From assembly GCA_038230775.1 (NCBI GenBank), contig JBBRMQ010000005.1, positions 1-44,049 on the forward strand: DNA of 44,049 nt. The letters are read 5' to 3'. A program made the translations under genes and the position numbers. The stretch is from JBBRMQ01 sp038230775. Its GTDB lineage: Bacteria > Acidobacteriota > Thermoanaerobaculia > Gp7-AA8. This document shows positions 7,544-15,387 of this stretch, piece by piece. Position 1 is the first letter of the stretch. Every line of letters begins with the position of its first letter. The notes under the pieces were generated by a model that was given only the letters and a program-made list of their open reading frames with translations, was not told where the DNA came from and did not search any database.

Positions 7544-9484
7544 TCATGACGCGAGTACCTCTTCCAATTCCGCGCGCCACTCCGGCAGCGGCATGCCCTC
7601 CTCATCGAGATTGGAGATCGAGTAGAAGCGCGAGAGCATCCGGTCGAACTCGCCGCGATCGATCTTCTCGCCCTTGAACGGTCCGACGCCGATCGACTCT
7701 TCGAACCAGCGCTTCGGCAGCGTGTCGTCCTTGCGCGTGATGCCGAGCTTCGCGTTGATCATGCGCTCGACGCCCATGATGTTGAGTCCGATTCGATCGA
7801 GCGCTTCCACCGTCATCTCGATGCCGGTGACGTTCGCGACCTGATCGAGAAATTCTTCGTAGCCAGGCAGCGAGGGTGAGTTGAAGAGCTTCGTGGTGAA
7901 GCGGCACATGCCGACCGAGTCGCCGACCGCGAAGATGTTCTCGCAGCGGCGCACGGCGACTTCCTTGCCGGCGTAGCTGTTCGGCTCCCCGGAGACGTCG
8001 CCGCCGTACAGTTCGCGCTTGAAGTCCGGATCGTCGTTGATCTTCGCATTGATCTCGAGCGTGACGCGGTTGCGCAGGTGATCCATGCCTCGCGTCGCAA
8101 CGGCGAGGCCGAGCGCGAACGCTTTCAGAATGCGCGCGTCGTGCGGATCGCTTTGCGTCAGCCCCTTCACCGCCATCAGATACTCCAGCGCCTCGGCCGG
8201 ATAGTGACCGTTGGCCACGGCCTGCGACGAATCGGCTACGACGTCGCCGAATCCCTCGCGCTTCGCGACCATGAACAGCAATCGCTCGATCACGTCGTAG
8301 TTGCCCCACGTGAGATCGAGATCGGACTTGATGATGCCGCGCTGATAGAGCTCCATGGCCCAGGCGATCGCGCTGCCGGTCGACGCGGTGTCGAGACCGA
8401 GGTCGTTACAGATGTTGTTCAGGCGGAGGACCTGTTCGACCTCGGTGATGCCGATGTTCGGTCCGAACTTGCCGACGGTGACGTACTCCGGGCCATCGCC
8501 TTTGACGTAGCGATCCTGCGGCGTGTGCTCGCAGCCGGTCATGTCGTTGAGCGGCCGGCAATTCACCGGACAGGCGAAACAGCCTTCCATGCCGGGACGA
8601 TACGGATCGATATTCTCCGCATCGAGCTTGTCGGTCCACGTCGTTTCCTGATTGTTCTTCGTTCCCATCGCGCCTAACATCCGCGATGGCTTGTACAGGA
8701 ACGGTGTGCCGCGTTTCTTCAGCGCGTTCTTTACGACCGACGTCGCCAGCAGCTTCTGCGCGACGTCGCGATTGCGGACCTTGTGTGGATGCGCGGTGGT
8801 GAGATCGGCGGTGCGGCCCTGAATGAGTACGGCCTTCAATCTCAGCGATCCCATCTTCGCGCCGGGGCCGCCACGCGCGTAGATCGCTTTGGGCCCAGCC
8901 ATGATTCCTGATGTGAGCACGAGGTTCTCGCCGGCGGTGGTGATCGCCGCCAGTCCGTAGTCTTTCCCTTCGACCGCGTTGAAGTCCTGCGCGATCTTCT
9001 CGCGAAGGTCGATGTTGTCGAGGCCCACGAACGGAGAGGCGTCGACGAACTTTGGCTCGCTTCCCTGGAAGTGCAGCAGCGTCCATTGTCTTGCGCGACC
9101 GTAGAGCACGAGATGGTCGATGGCATTGAGCTTCATGAACGACGGGAAGTAATCGCCCGCGTTCGAGTCGAGGATCACCCTGCTCTCCGGCGACCACGAC
9201 GTCACGTTTCCGCGCGACGCCGACGGCACCATCGAAGTGAGGATGCCGGTACCGAAAATGAGAGGAACGTCAGGATGCAGAGGCTCGAGCGCCGGATCGA
9301 GCAGATTGTGCAGCAGATACATGTTGACGCCGCGGCCGCCGAGGAAGGTCTCCACGACGTTGCGCGGGATGTAGGCGCGGCGTATTTCCTGCCGCTCGAG
9401 GTCGACGAACATGGTTTCGCCCTGCGTCGGAAACTGACGTTCCGAAGCGAGACGTGGGATCAATGCGTCGACGAGCGTGTGCAT
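7544..9484 (-). CDS. aor: Tungsten-type aldehyde ferredoxin oxidoreductase (AOR family)
   Basis: Members oxidise aldehydes to carboxylates at a tungsto-bispterin centre and pass electrons through one [4Fe-4S] cluster to ferredoxin; cytoplasmic. The 646-aa product has the N-terminal AOR domain (FLGGRGVNMYLL, SASRGNVTSWSPESR), the cofactor region ARGGPGAKMG near residue 195, and the cluster ligands CFACPVNC (C-x2-C-x3-C, about residues 300-307) with the distal Cys in DSVGMCRF (about 525). The start is uncertain: ATG at 9484 is used, a TTG at 9502 is in frame, and neither has a clear ribosome site. It heads a likely operon with the MoaD-like and NTF2-like genes. The exact aldehyde is not predictable, and whether W or Mo is bound needs biochemistry. 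Confidence 0.93.
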   Translation of the reverse strand: MHTLVDALIPRLASERQFPTQGETMFVDLERQEIRRAYIPRNVVETFLGGRGVNMYLLHNLLDPALEPLHPDVPLIFGTGILTSMVPSASRGNVTSWSPESRVILDSNAGDYFPSFMKLNAIDHLVLYGRARQWTLLHFQGSEPKFVDASPFVGLDNIDLREKIAQDFNAVEGKDYGLAAITTAGENLVLTSGIMAGPKAIYARGGPGAKMGSLRLKAVLIQGRTADLTTAHPHKVRNRDVAQKLLATSVVKNALKKRGTPFLYKPSRMLGAMGTKNNQETTWTDKLDAENIDPYRPGMEGCFACPVNCRPLNDMTGCEHTPQDRYVKGDGPEYVTVGKFGPNIGITEVEQVLRLNNICNDLGLDTASTGSAIAWAMELYQRGIIKSDLDLTWGNYDVIERLLFMVAKREGFGDVVADSSQAVANGHYPAEALEYLMAVKGLTQSDPHDARILKAFALGLAVATRGMDHLRNRVTLEINAKINDDPDFKRELYGGDVSGEPNSYAGKEVAVRRCENIFAVGDSVGMCRFTTKLFNSPSLPGYEEFLDQVANVTGIEMTVEALDRIGLNIMGVERMINAKLGITRKDDTLPKRWFEESIGVGPFKGEKIDRGEFDRMLSRFYSISNLDEEGMPLPEWRAELEEVLAS

Positions 9485-9514
9485 GTGGATGCAGTCTAGC
9501 AACAGGCGTGCGAC

Positions 9515-9593
9515 GAGATGTCATCCCGAGCGTAGCGAGGAGTGTGGGGCCAGCCCTCCGGCTGGCCGGCCAGCCAGAGGGCTGGCCCCACAC
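9515..9593. repeat. Composite repeat: half family B plus 52-bp palindrome (copy 1)
   Basis: ATGTCATCCCGAGCGTAGCG (family B half) runs directly into a 52-bp palindrome, 9542-9593, with arms GTGTGGGGCCAGCCCTC and GAGGGCTGGCCCCACAC. The 52 bp are identical to 33572-33623. It lies between the convergent-side end of the ABC binding-protein gene and the AOR gene start. Confidence 0.9.
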
Positions 9594-9598
9594 CGCGC

Positions 9599-10417
9599 CT
9601 ACCGGCGACCCAGAAACTCGCGCACTACCTCGGCTACGTCGCGATGCTTGCCGTCGACTTCGAAGTTCAACCGTCGCATCGCCGCATCGTCGATCGCACC
9701 GGCGAGAGATTGCAGCCCGGCAGAGCACGGCATCCCATTCCGATACACGATCGCCGCGTCGTACGGCGGGAAGTAGTGTCGATCGTCGTCGAGCGCCCGG
9801 AGGCCGAGCGAGTCGATGAGGCCGTCCGTTGAGTTGCCGGCGATGAGATCGACCTGCTTCGACGCCACCGCCTTGTACGTCAGCCCGAGGTCCATTGTCT
9901 TCGGCGGCCTGGCGAAGTGGAGGTCGTAGCATTGCACAAGGCCGTTCCATCCATCCGGCCGCGAGGCAAACTCGTATCCGAACCCCGGTTGATACGTCGC
10001 TTCGACGCGCTTCAGATCGGAGATCGTTCGCAGTCCGGCATCGCGACGCACGATCATGGCGAACGTGTCGTTGAATCCGAGGTTCGGACCCCAATGCAGG
10101 TTGCGCTTCGTGTACGCGCGCGTCACCGCTTCGTTGACAGCGTCGCGCGACTGCAGCAGCGGCTGATGCAGAATCGCAGTCAGCGCGGTGCCCGAGTACT
10201 CGACATAGGCATCGAGCGATCCCGAGGCGATCGCTGAATCGCACACCATCGAGCCGCCGAGGTTGAACCGTCGATCGACCTTGCAGCCGGCGTGTTCGAG
10301 TTTCTGCGCAACGATCTCGCCGAGGATGATCGATTCAGTGAAGTTCTTCGATCCGACGACGACGGCCTTCTGCTTTGCGCACGCGGCGAGCAGCACGATG
10401 GCGAGGAGTTTTTTCAC
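9599..10417 (-). CDS. Osmoprotectant-type ABC transporter substrate-binding lipoprotein
   Basis: The 272-aa protein has a short lipoprotein signal with lipobox LLAAC (Cys13) and the N-terminal motif VGSKNFTESIILGEI typical of the OpuAC/ProX-like glycine betaine/choline binding family, followed by GYEFASRPDGW and DLIAGNSTDGLI. It captures quaternary ammonium or related compatible solutes in the periplasm. GTG at 10417 is the start: it overlaps the permease stop (GTGA), and it gives the positive n-region VKKLL. It is the last gene of a three-gene ATPase-permease-binding protein operon. The true ligand could differ, since related proteins bind glycine betaine, carnitine, choline or other amines. 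Confidence 0.9.
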   Translation of the reverse strand: MKKLLAIVLLAACAKQKAVVVGSKNFTESIILGEIVAQKLEHAGCKVDRRFNLGGSMVCDSAIASGSLDAYVEYSGTALTAILHQPLLQSRDAVNEAVTRAYTKRNLHWGPNLGFNDTFAMIVRRDAGLRTISDLKRVEATYQPGFGYEFASRPDGWNGLVQCYDLHFARPPKTMDLGLTYKAVASKQVDLIAGNSTDGLIDSLGLRALDDDRHYFPPYDAAIVYRNGMPCSAGLQSLAGAIDDAAMRRLNFEVDGKHRDVAEVVREFLGRR

Positions 10418-11016
10418 GGTTTCACCAGCCGATTCTCGACCAGGGTCAGAATCACGTCCGCTCCAATCGCGAGCAACGCCGCCGGAATTGCGCCCTGAAG
10501 GATCAGTCGCGTGTCCACCATCGCCACGCCGCGAAAAATCAGGTCGCCAAGTCCGCCGCCGCCGATCGCAGCGGCAATCGTCGCCACCCCGATCGCGACC
10601 ACCGTTGCGATGCGGATCCCGGCGACGATCGTGGGCATCGCCAGCGGCAGCTCGAGCTCGAAGAGAAGTTGACGCTGCGTGAATCCCATCGCGACGCCGG
10701 CCTCGCGCGTGTTGGCGTCGACGCCGCGGATGCCGGTGACCGTATTGCGCACGATCGGGAGCAATGAATAGAGGATGAGCGCCACGATCGCCGTGCGCGT
10801 GCCGATGCCGCCGATGAACGGAATCGGAATCAGAAATCCGAACAGGGCCAGCGACGGAATCGTCTGGATGATGTCGACGATGCGCATCGCCACCCGGCCT
10901 GCCCGCGCGCGGCGCGTGCACCAGATGCCGAGCGGCACACCGATCACGATCGCGGCACCGACGGCGATCGACACGATGAAGAGATGTTGCGCGGTGGCTG
11001 CGAGAATCGGATTCAT
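10414..11016 (-). CDS. Osmoprotectant-type ABC transporter permease
   Basis: The 200-aa membrane protein has about five transmembrane helices and the BPD_transp_1 pattern of OpuCB/OpuCD-type permeases: IPSLALFGFLIP, the EAA-like loop GVDANTREAGVAMGF and IGGGGLGDLIFRG. It forms the inner-membrane channel. ATG at 11016 overlaps the ATPase stop (ATGA) and its own stop overlaps the binding-protein start. Only one permease gene is present, so a homodimer is likely, unlike OpuC loci with two. Confidence 0.92.
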   Translation of the reverse strand: MNPILAATAQHLFIVSIAVGAAIVIGVPLGIWCTRRARAGRVAMRIVDIIQTIPSLALFGFLIPIPFIGGIGTRTAIVALILYSLLPIVRNTVTGIRGVDANTREAGVAMGFTQRQLLFELELPLAMPTIVAGIRIATVVAIGVATIAAAIGGGGLGDLIFRGVAMVDTRLILQGAIPAALLAIGADVILTLVENRLVKP

Positions 11017-11726
11017 AAGCTCGCCGCCGCCACGAATTGCTGCGCCAGCGGCAGCGATTGGGTCGTGAAGTCGCGCGAGGGCGTATCGCTCACGATGCGG
11101 CCGGCATCCATCAACACCACCCGATCGCACACCCGCATCGCCTCGGACAGATCGTGCGTGACGAACACGATCGTCACTCCGGTTCGCAGGTCGCGAAACA
11201 CCTGCTGCAGCTCGCGCCGCACGATCGGATCGAGCGCGCCGAACGGCTCGTCGCAGAGCAGCAGGCCCGGTGTGGCGATGAGCGCGCGGGCGATGCCTAC
11301 GCGCTGCTGCTCGCCGCCCGAAAGCGAGGCGGGATAGCGTGACGCAAAGCGATCGAACGGCATGCCGAGGCGTTGCATCATCTCCTTCGCAGCATCGAGC
11401 GTCTGTTCTTCCGGCCAGCCGAGGAGGCGAGGGATCGTGGAGATGTTGCGGAGGACGGTGCGGTGCGGGAACAAGCCTGCACTCTGAATGATGTAGCCCG
11501 TGCGCCGGCGCAGCGCGATGAGATCCGTCGTCGCCAGCGGTTGTCCGTCGATGAACACTTCGCCGCCCGTGGGCCGCACCAGCCCGTTGATCGTGCGCAG
11601 CGCGGTCGTTTTTCCGGCGCCGCTGCGGCCGATCAACGCGACCGCCTCGCCGGCGCCGATCGTGAGATTCACATCGTAGAGGATGCCCTCGACGCTCACG
11701 CTTCGGAGATCGACCGAGGAGGACAT
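11013..11726 (-). CDS. Osmoprotectant-type ABC transporter ATPase
   Basis: The 237-aa ATP-binding subunit has Walker A GRSGAGKTT (about residues 33-41), Q-loop YIIQSAGLFPH, signature LSGGEQQR, Walker B LLLCDEPFGALD and H-loop FVTHDLSEA. It is closest in layout to OpuCA/ProV-type ATPases but lacks the C-terminal CBS pair that senses ionic strength in many of them, so regulation by that route is unlikely. It is the first gene of the operon and its start is 32 bp from the divergent kinase start. Confidence 0.93.
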   Translation of the reverse strand: MSSSVDLRSVSVEGILYDVNLTIGAGEAVALIGRSGAGKTTALRTINGLVRPTGGEVFIDGQPLATTDLIALRRRTGYIIQSAGLFPHRTVLRNISTIPRLLGWPEEQTLDAAKEMMQRLGMPFDRFASRYPASLSGGEQQRVGIARALIATPGLLLCDEPFGALDPIVRRELQQVFRDLRTGVTIVFVTHDLSEAMRVCDRVVLMDAGRIVSDTPSRDFTTQSLPLAQQFVAAASL

Positions 11727-11758
11727 CGCGCGATTGTCGCCTAGAATCAGGGCAATCG

Positions 11759-14101
11759 ATGATCGGCCGCACCATTTCCCACTATCGCGTCGTCGAGCGG
11801 CTCGGCGCCGGCGGCATGGGCGTCGTCTACAAGGCCGAAGACACGCGCCTCGGCCGCTTCGTGGCCCTGAAGTTCCTCTCCGACGACTCGCTCAGGGATC
11901 CGAGCGCGCTGGAGCGATTCCGTCGCGAGGCGCGATCGGCGTCAGCGCTCAATCATCCGAACATCTGCACGATCTACGACGTGGGTGAAGTGGATGGTGT
12001 GCCGTTCCTGGCGATGGAGCTTCTGGAAGGAATGACGCTCAAGGAGCGCCTCGAGCACGGACCGCTCTCTGATGAGCAGTTGATCGACGTCTCAATCGAG
12101 TTCGCCGACGCGCTGGCAGCGGCGCACGCGGAGCGGATCATCCATCGTGACCTCAAGCCCGCCAATCTGTTCCTCACGCGCCTCGGTCATCTGAAGATTC
12201 TCGACTTCGGGCTGGCGAAGCTGACGAGCGACCGACGCGACGATTCGTCGCGCATGGCGACCGTAGGCCGTGATCTGACCGCGAGCGACACGACGCTGGG
12301 AACGATCTCCTACATGTCGCCCGAGCAGGCGCGAGGTGAGGACCTCGATGCGCGGACCGACCTCTTCTCGTTCGGCGCCGTTCTGTACGAGATGACGACC
12401 GGAACGCGGGCATTCAGCGGGTCGACGTCGGCGAACATCTTTGATGCGATCCTGCATCAGGATCCGCCGCCCATCGGCGGCAATCACGCGCCATTGCAAC
12501 CGATGATCACAAAGGCGCTGCAGAAGGATCGCGAGCTGCGATACCAGAGTGCGGCGGACATTCGAGCGGATCTGAAGAGGCTCAAACATGATTCGGCGCC
12601 GACGCAAATCACGACGCCGGTGAGCCGCAAGCGCGTCGCGGGGGTGCTTCTCGGCGCGGCGATCCCGGCGATTCTCGCGGGAGTGTTCCTGTTGCGGTCG
12701 CGTTCCGGCGCTCACGCGAGTGCGAAACAAACGACGATCGCCGTGCTGCCGTTCGCGAACCTCAGCGGAAACCAGAAGCACGACTACCTGAAGCTCGCGG
12801 TTCCCGACGAGCTGATCACGATTCTGAGCCATAGCAATTCGCTCGCTGTGCGCCCTTTCGCGATGACGCGAAAGTACAGCGGCGACGTCGACCCGCAGCA
12901 GACGGGTCGCGTGCTGAATGTTGCGCAAGTCATCACCGGCGATTTTCGCGAGAACGCCGGACGTATAGGCCTGACGGTCGAGGCGATCGACGTGGAGGCC
13001 AACAACGTCGTGTGGCGTGATTCGGTCGATGTCGCAGGCGAGGATCTCATTTCGCTGCGCAACGAGTTGGCCGATCGCGTGCGGACCGGCCTGTTGCCGA
13101 AGCTCAATGCGCGCTTCGATACCAGCGAGGCTTCGCGGCCTCAGAACGACGAGGCGTACCGGCTCTTCCTCGAAGCCGCGGCGCTGAATACCGATCCTGC
13201 GCCGAACCAGCAGGCGCTTCTGATCCTGGAGCGCGCCGTTCAGATTGATCCTTCGTACGCGCCGGCGTGGACGGCACTGGCCGGTCGTTCGTACAACGCG
13301 TATCAGTATGCCGGCGCCGGAAAGGCGGCCCTGGATCGTGCCGAGGCAGCCAATCTGAAGGCGCTGTCGATCGATCCGAATGCCTACCTCTCGGTGCGCG
13401 GCCTCATCGTGCAGCGCACCGAGCGTGGTGACCTGACGGCGGCATACAAGCAGGCGCGGGGGTTCGTCGCCCGTCAGCCGAACAGCGGCGACGCTCACTT
13501 CGCACTCAGCTACGTGCTTCGATATGCCGGTCTGCTCAATGAAGCAGCCCGCGAATGCGACACGGCGCTGTCGCTGGACCCCACGAATCCGCGGTTCCGA
13601 TCGTGCGCGATCGTCTTCATCAACCGCGGCGAGTTTTCGCGAATCGACGATTTCATTCGATACGATCGGAACTCGGTCTGGGCTCGCAGCACGCGCGGGG
13701 CGGTGCCGCTCATGCAAGGCAAGCTTGCAGAGGGATTGCGAGTCGCGGGCGAGGGGATGGGCCCGCACACGGAATGGAGTGTGGCCCAGGCAGTCATCGA
13801 TCATCGTCCGCAATCGGAAATCGACGCGCTCGCCCGTGGGGCCGCGGACATTGTGCTCGCGATCAACGATGGCGAGCCGTCATTCTTCACCTCGCAGGAA
13901 CTGGCCGGATTGAAGCAGAACCGCATTGCGCTCGAGTTGCTGCGACACGCGGTCTCGAAGAACTACTGCGCCTATCAGGCGATGGATGCCAGTCCTGCCT
14001 TCGCAGGGCTGCGAGGCAACCCGGAATACGAATCGATCCGCCGGGACGCCCAGCAGTGTCAGCAGCGCTTTCTCGACTGGCGGGCGAAAAACGCGCCTTA
14101 G
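11759..14101 (+). CDS. Membrane Ser/Thr protein kinase with TolB-like and TPR domains
   Basis: A bacterial eukaryote-like kinase of 780 aa. Cytoplasmic kinase domain, residues about 8-275: glycine loop GAGGMGVVY, VALKFL (ATP-binding Lys), HRDLKPANL, DFGLAKL and SPEQARG. One transmembrane helix near 293-314 (VAGVLLGAAIPAILAGVFLL). Outside the membrane, a TolB N-terminal-like region (about 325-455; IAVLPFANLSGN) and about eight TPR-like helix pairs to the end. The arrangement is frequent in Acidobacteriota, where it is thought to link an envelope signal to phosphorylation. Target unknown. ATG at 11759 begins the conserved MIGRTISHYRVVERLG. Followed 21 bp later by asd, with no obvious link in function. 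Confidence 0.95.
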   Translation: MIGRTISHYRVVERLGAGGMGVVYKAEDTRLGRFVALKFLSDDSLRDPSALERFRREARSASALNHPNICTIYDVGEVDGVPFLAMELLEGMTLKERLEHGPLSDEQLIDVSIEFADALAAAHAERIIHRDLKPANLFLTRLGHLKILDFGLAKLTSDRRDDSSRMATVGRDLTASDTTLGTISYMSPEQARGEDLDARTDLFSFGAVLYEMTTGTRAFSGSTSANIFDAILHQDPPPIGGNHAPLQPMITKALQKDRELRYQSAADIRADLKRLKHDSAPTQITTPVSRKRVAGVLLGAAIPAILAGVFLLRSRSGAHASAKQTTIAVLPFANLSGNQKHDYLKLAVPDELITILSHSNSLAVRPFAMTRKYSGDVDPQQTGRVLNVAQVITGDFRENAGRIGLTVEAIDVEANNVVWRDSVDVAGEDLISLRNELADRVRTGLLPKLNARFDTSEASRPQNDEAYRLFLEAAALNTDPAPNQQALLILERAVQIDPSYAPAWTALAGRSYNAYQYAGAGKAALDRAEAANLKALSIDPNAYLSVRGLIVQRTERGDLTAAYKQARGFVARQPNSGDAHFALSYVLRYAGLLNEAARECDTALSLDPTNPRFRSCAIVFINRGEFSRIDDFIRYDRNSVWARSTRGAVPLMQGKLAEGLRVAGEGMGPHTEWSVAQAVIDHRPQSEIDALARGAADIVLAINDGEPSFFTSQELAGLKQNRIALELLRHAVSKNYCAYQAMDASPAFAGLRGNPEYESIRRDAQQCQQRFLDWRAKNAP

Positions 14102-14122
14102 AATTGCAAGGGAGCTCATCCG

Positions 14123-15223
14123 ATGAGCGACACGTTGACCGCGCCCAGTGAGGCGCACGCCGCCACGCCGCCAGCGAAGCGGATTCCCGTCGCCGTTCTC
14201 GGCGCCACCGGATCGGTGGGGCAGCGTTTCGTGCAGATGCTCGAAGGGCACCCCTGGTTCCGGCTGCACGAGGTCGTCGCTTCAGAGCGCAGCGCGGGCA
14301 AACCATACGCGGAGGCGGCGGACTGGCGGCTCGATACCTTGCTGCCGAACGAAGCCGCTGGCCTATCGGTCAAACTGCTCGGCGCGAACCTCGAATCGAA
14401 GCTCGTTTTCTCCGGACTCGATTCGTCGGTCGCCGGTGAGGCCGAGGATCTGTATGCGAACGCGGGGTGCGCGGTGGTGTCGAATGCAAAGAACCATCGC
14501 ATGGACGCCGACGTGCCGCTGCTCATCCCGGAACTGAACGCCGATCACGTCGACGCGATCGAGCGGCAGCGCAAACGGCGCGGCGGCCGCGGATACATCG
14601 CGACCAATCCGAATTGCTCGACGATCGGCCTGGCGATGGCGATCGCGCCGCTCGAGAGGCTGTACGGGATCGAGCAGCTTCATGTCACCACGATGCAGGC
14701 GATCTCTGGCGCGGGCTATGCCGGCGTGGCGTCGTACGCGATCCTCGACAACGTGATTCCGTGGATCGCCGGCGAAGAAGTCAAAATCGAATCGGAGCCG
14801 CGCAAGATCCTCGGCCGTTGGGACGGCGAGATGTTCGTCAACGCTCCGTTCCGCATCTCGGCGCAGGTGAACCGTGTTCCGACGATCGATGGCCATCTGA
14901 TGTCGATCTCGCTCAAGGTCCGCGGGAACGTCGTCAACTTCGACGCCATCCGCAAGGCCATCGAGAACTTCACTGGCGTTCCGCAGCAGTTGCAACTGCC
15001 GACCGCACCGAAACATCCGCTGCATTACGTGGATGGCGAAGACCGCCCGCAGCCGCGCCTCGATCGCGATCGCGAGGGCGGCATGAGCGTATCGATCGGC
15101 CGCTTGCGTCCCTGCCCTTTGCTCGACATCCGCATGGTGGCGCTGGTCCACAACACGATCCGCGGCGCGGCCGGCGCAGCGCTCCTGAACGCGGAACTGC
15201 TGCACGCAAAGGGACTCTTGTGA
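14123..15223 (+). CDS. asd: Aspartate-semialdehyde dehydrogenase
   Basis: Reduces aspartyl phosphate to aspartate semialdehyde with NADPH, the branch point to lysine/DAP, threonine and methionine. The 366-aa protein has the nucleotide loop GATGSVGQRFVQML and the catalytic Cys in NPNCSTIGL (about residue 165), followed by SGAGYAGV. These match the archaeal/fungal-type branch better than the E. coli type. AGGGAG lies upstream of ATG 14123. It heads the lysine cluster; a family A element separates it from lysC. Confidence 0.95.
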   Translation: MSDTLTAPSEAHAATPPAKRIPVAVLGATGSVGQRFVQMLEGHPWFRLHEVVASERSAGKPYAEAADWRLDTLLPNEAAGLSVKLLGANLESKLVFSGLDSSVAGEAEDLYANAGCAVVSNAKNHRMDADVPLLIPELNADHVDAIERQRKRRGGRGYIATNPNCSTIGLAMAIAPLERLYGIEQLHVTTMQAISGAGYAGVASYAILDNVIPWIAGEEVKIESEPRKILGRWDGEMFVNAPFRISAQVNRVPTIDGHLMSISLKVRGNVVNFDAIRKAIENFTGVPQQLQLPTAPKHPLHYVDGEDRPQPRLDRDREGGMSVSIGRLRPCPLLDIRMVALVHNTIRGAAGAALLNAELLHAKGLL

Positions 15224-15233
15224 ATGGCTGATA

Positions 15234-15385
15234 CCCCTCATCCGCGCTTCGCGCACCTTCTCCCCGCACGCGGGGAGAAGGGTTACGGTGGGGGTCGCCC
15301 TGCGCAGCGGTTCGCATGTGGGAAGAGTTCCTGTGGCCCTCGCCCCGCGCAGCGGGGAGAGGGTGGCCGAAGGCCGGGTGAGGGG
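15234..15385. repeat. Family A palindromic element, two cores, reversed
   Basis: Begins CCCCTCATCCGCGCTTCGCG and ends GGCCGAAGGCCGGGTGAGGGG, so it is inverted relative to the copies at 3566 and 7395 on the plus strand. Two CCCCGC...GCGGGG cores flank a roughly 50-bp unrelated middle. It fills the asd-lysC gap; its last eight bases lie 2 bp before the lysC ATG. Confidence 0.85.
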
Positions 15386-15387
15386 CG
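15378..15387 (+). promoter_or_regulatory. lysC ribosome-binding site inside family A element
   Basis: The element terminus GTGAGGGG is followed by CG and the ATG of lysC. This is the only Shine-Dalgarno-like sequence available and sits at the same distance as in the MoaD-like gene. Confidence 0.6.

Noticed and set aside
9542..9593. Terminal inverted repeats of an insertion sequence
   Set aside because: No transposase frame nearby, and the whole unit is a single palindrome of 52 bp.
11727..11758. Promoter TAGAAT (11742-11747) for the kinase gene
   Set aside because: No acceptable -35 at 16-18 bp, and the 32-bp gap is too short to judge.
12092..13813. Long minus-strand open frame (573 aa) opposite the Ser/Thr kinase
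   Set aside because: Arg/His-rich with no recognisable motif; the opposite strand carries complete kinase and TPR motifs.
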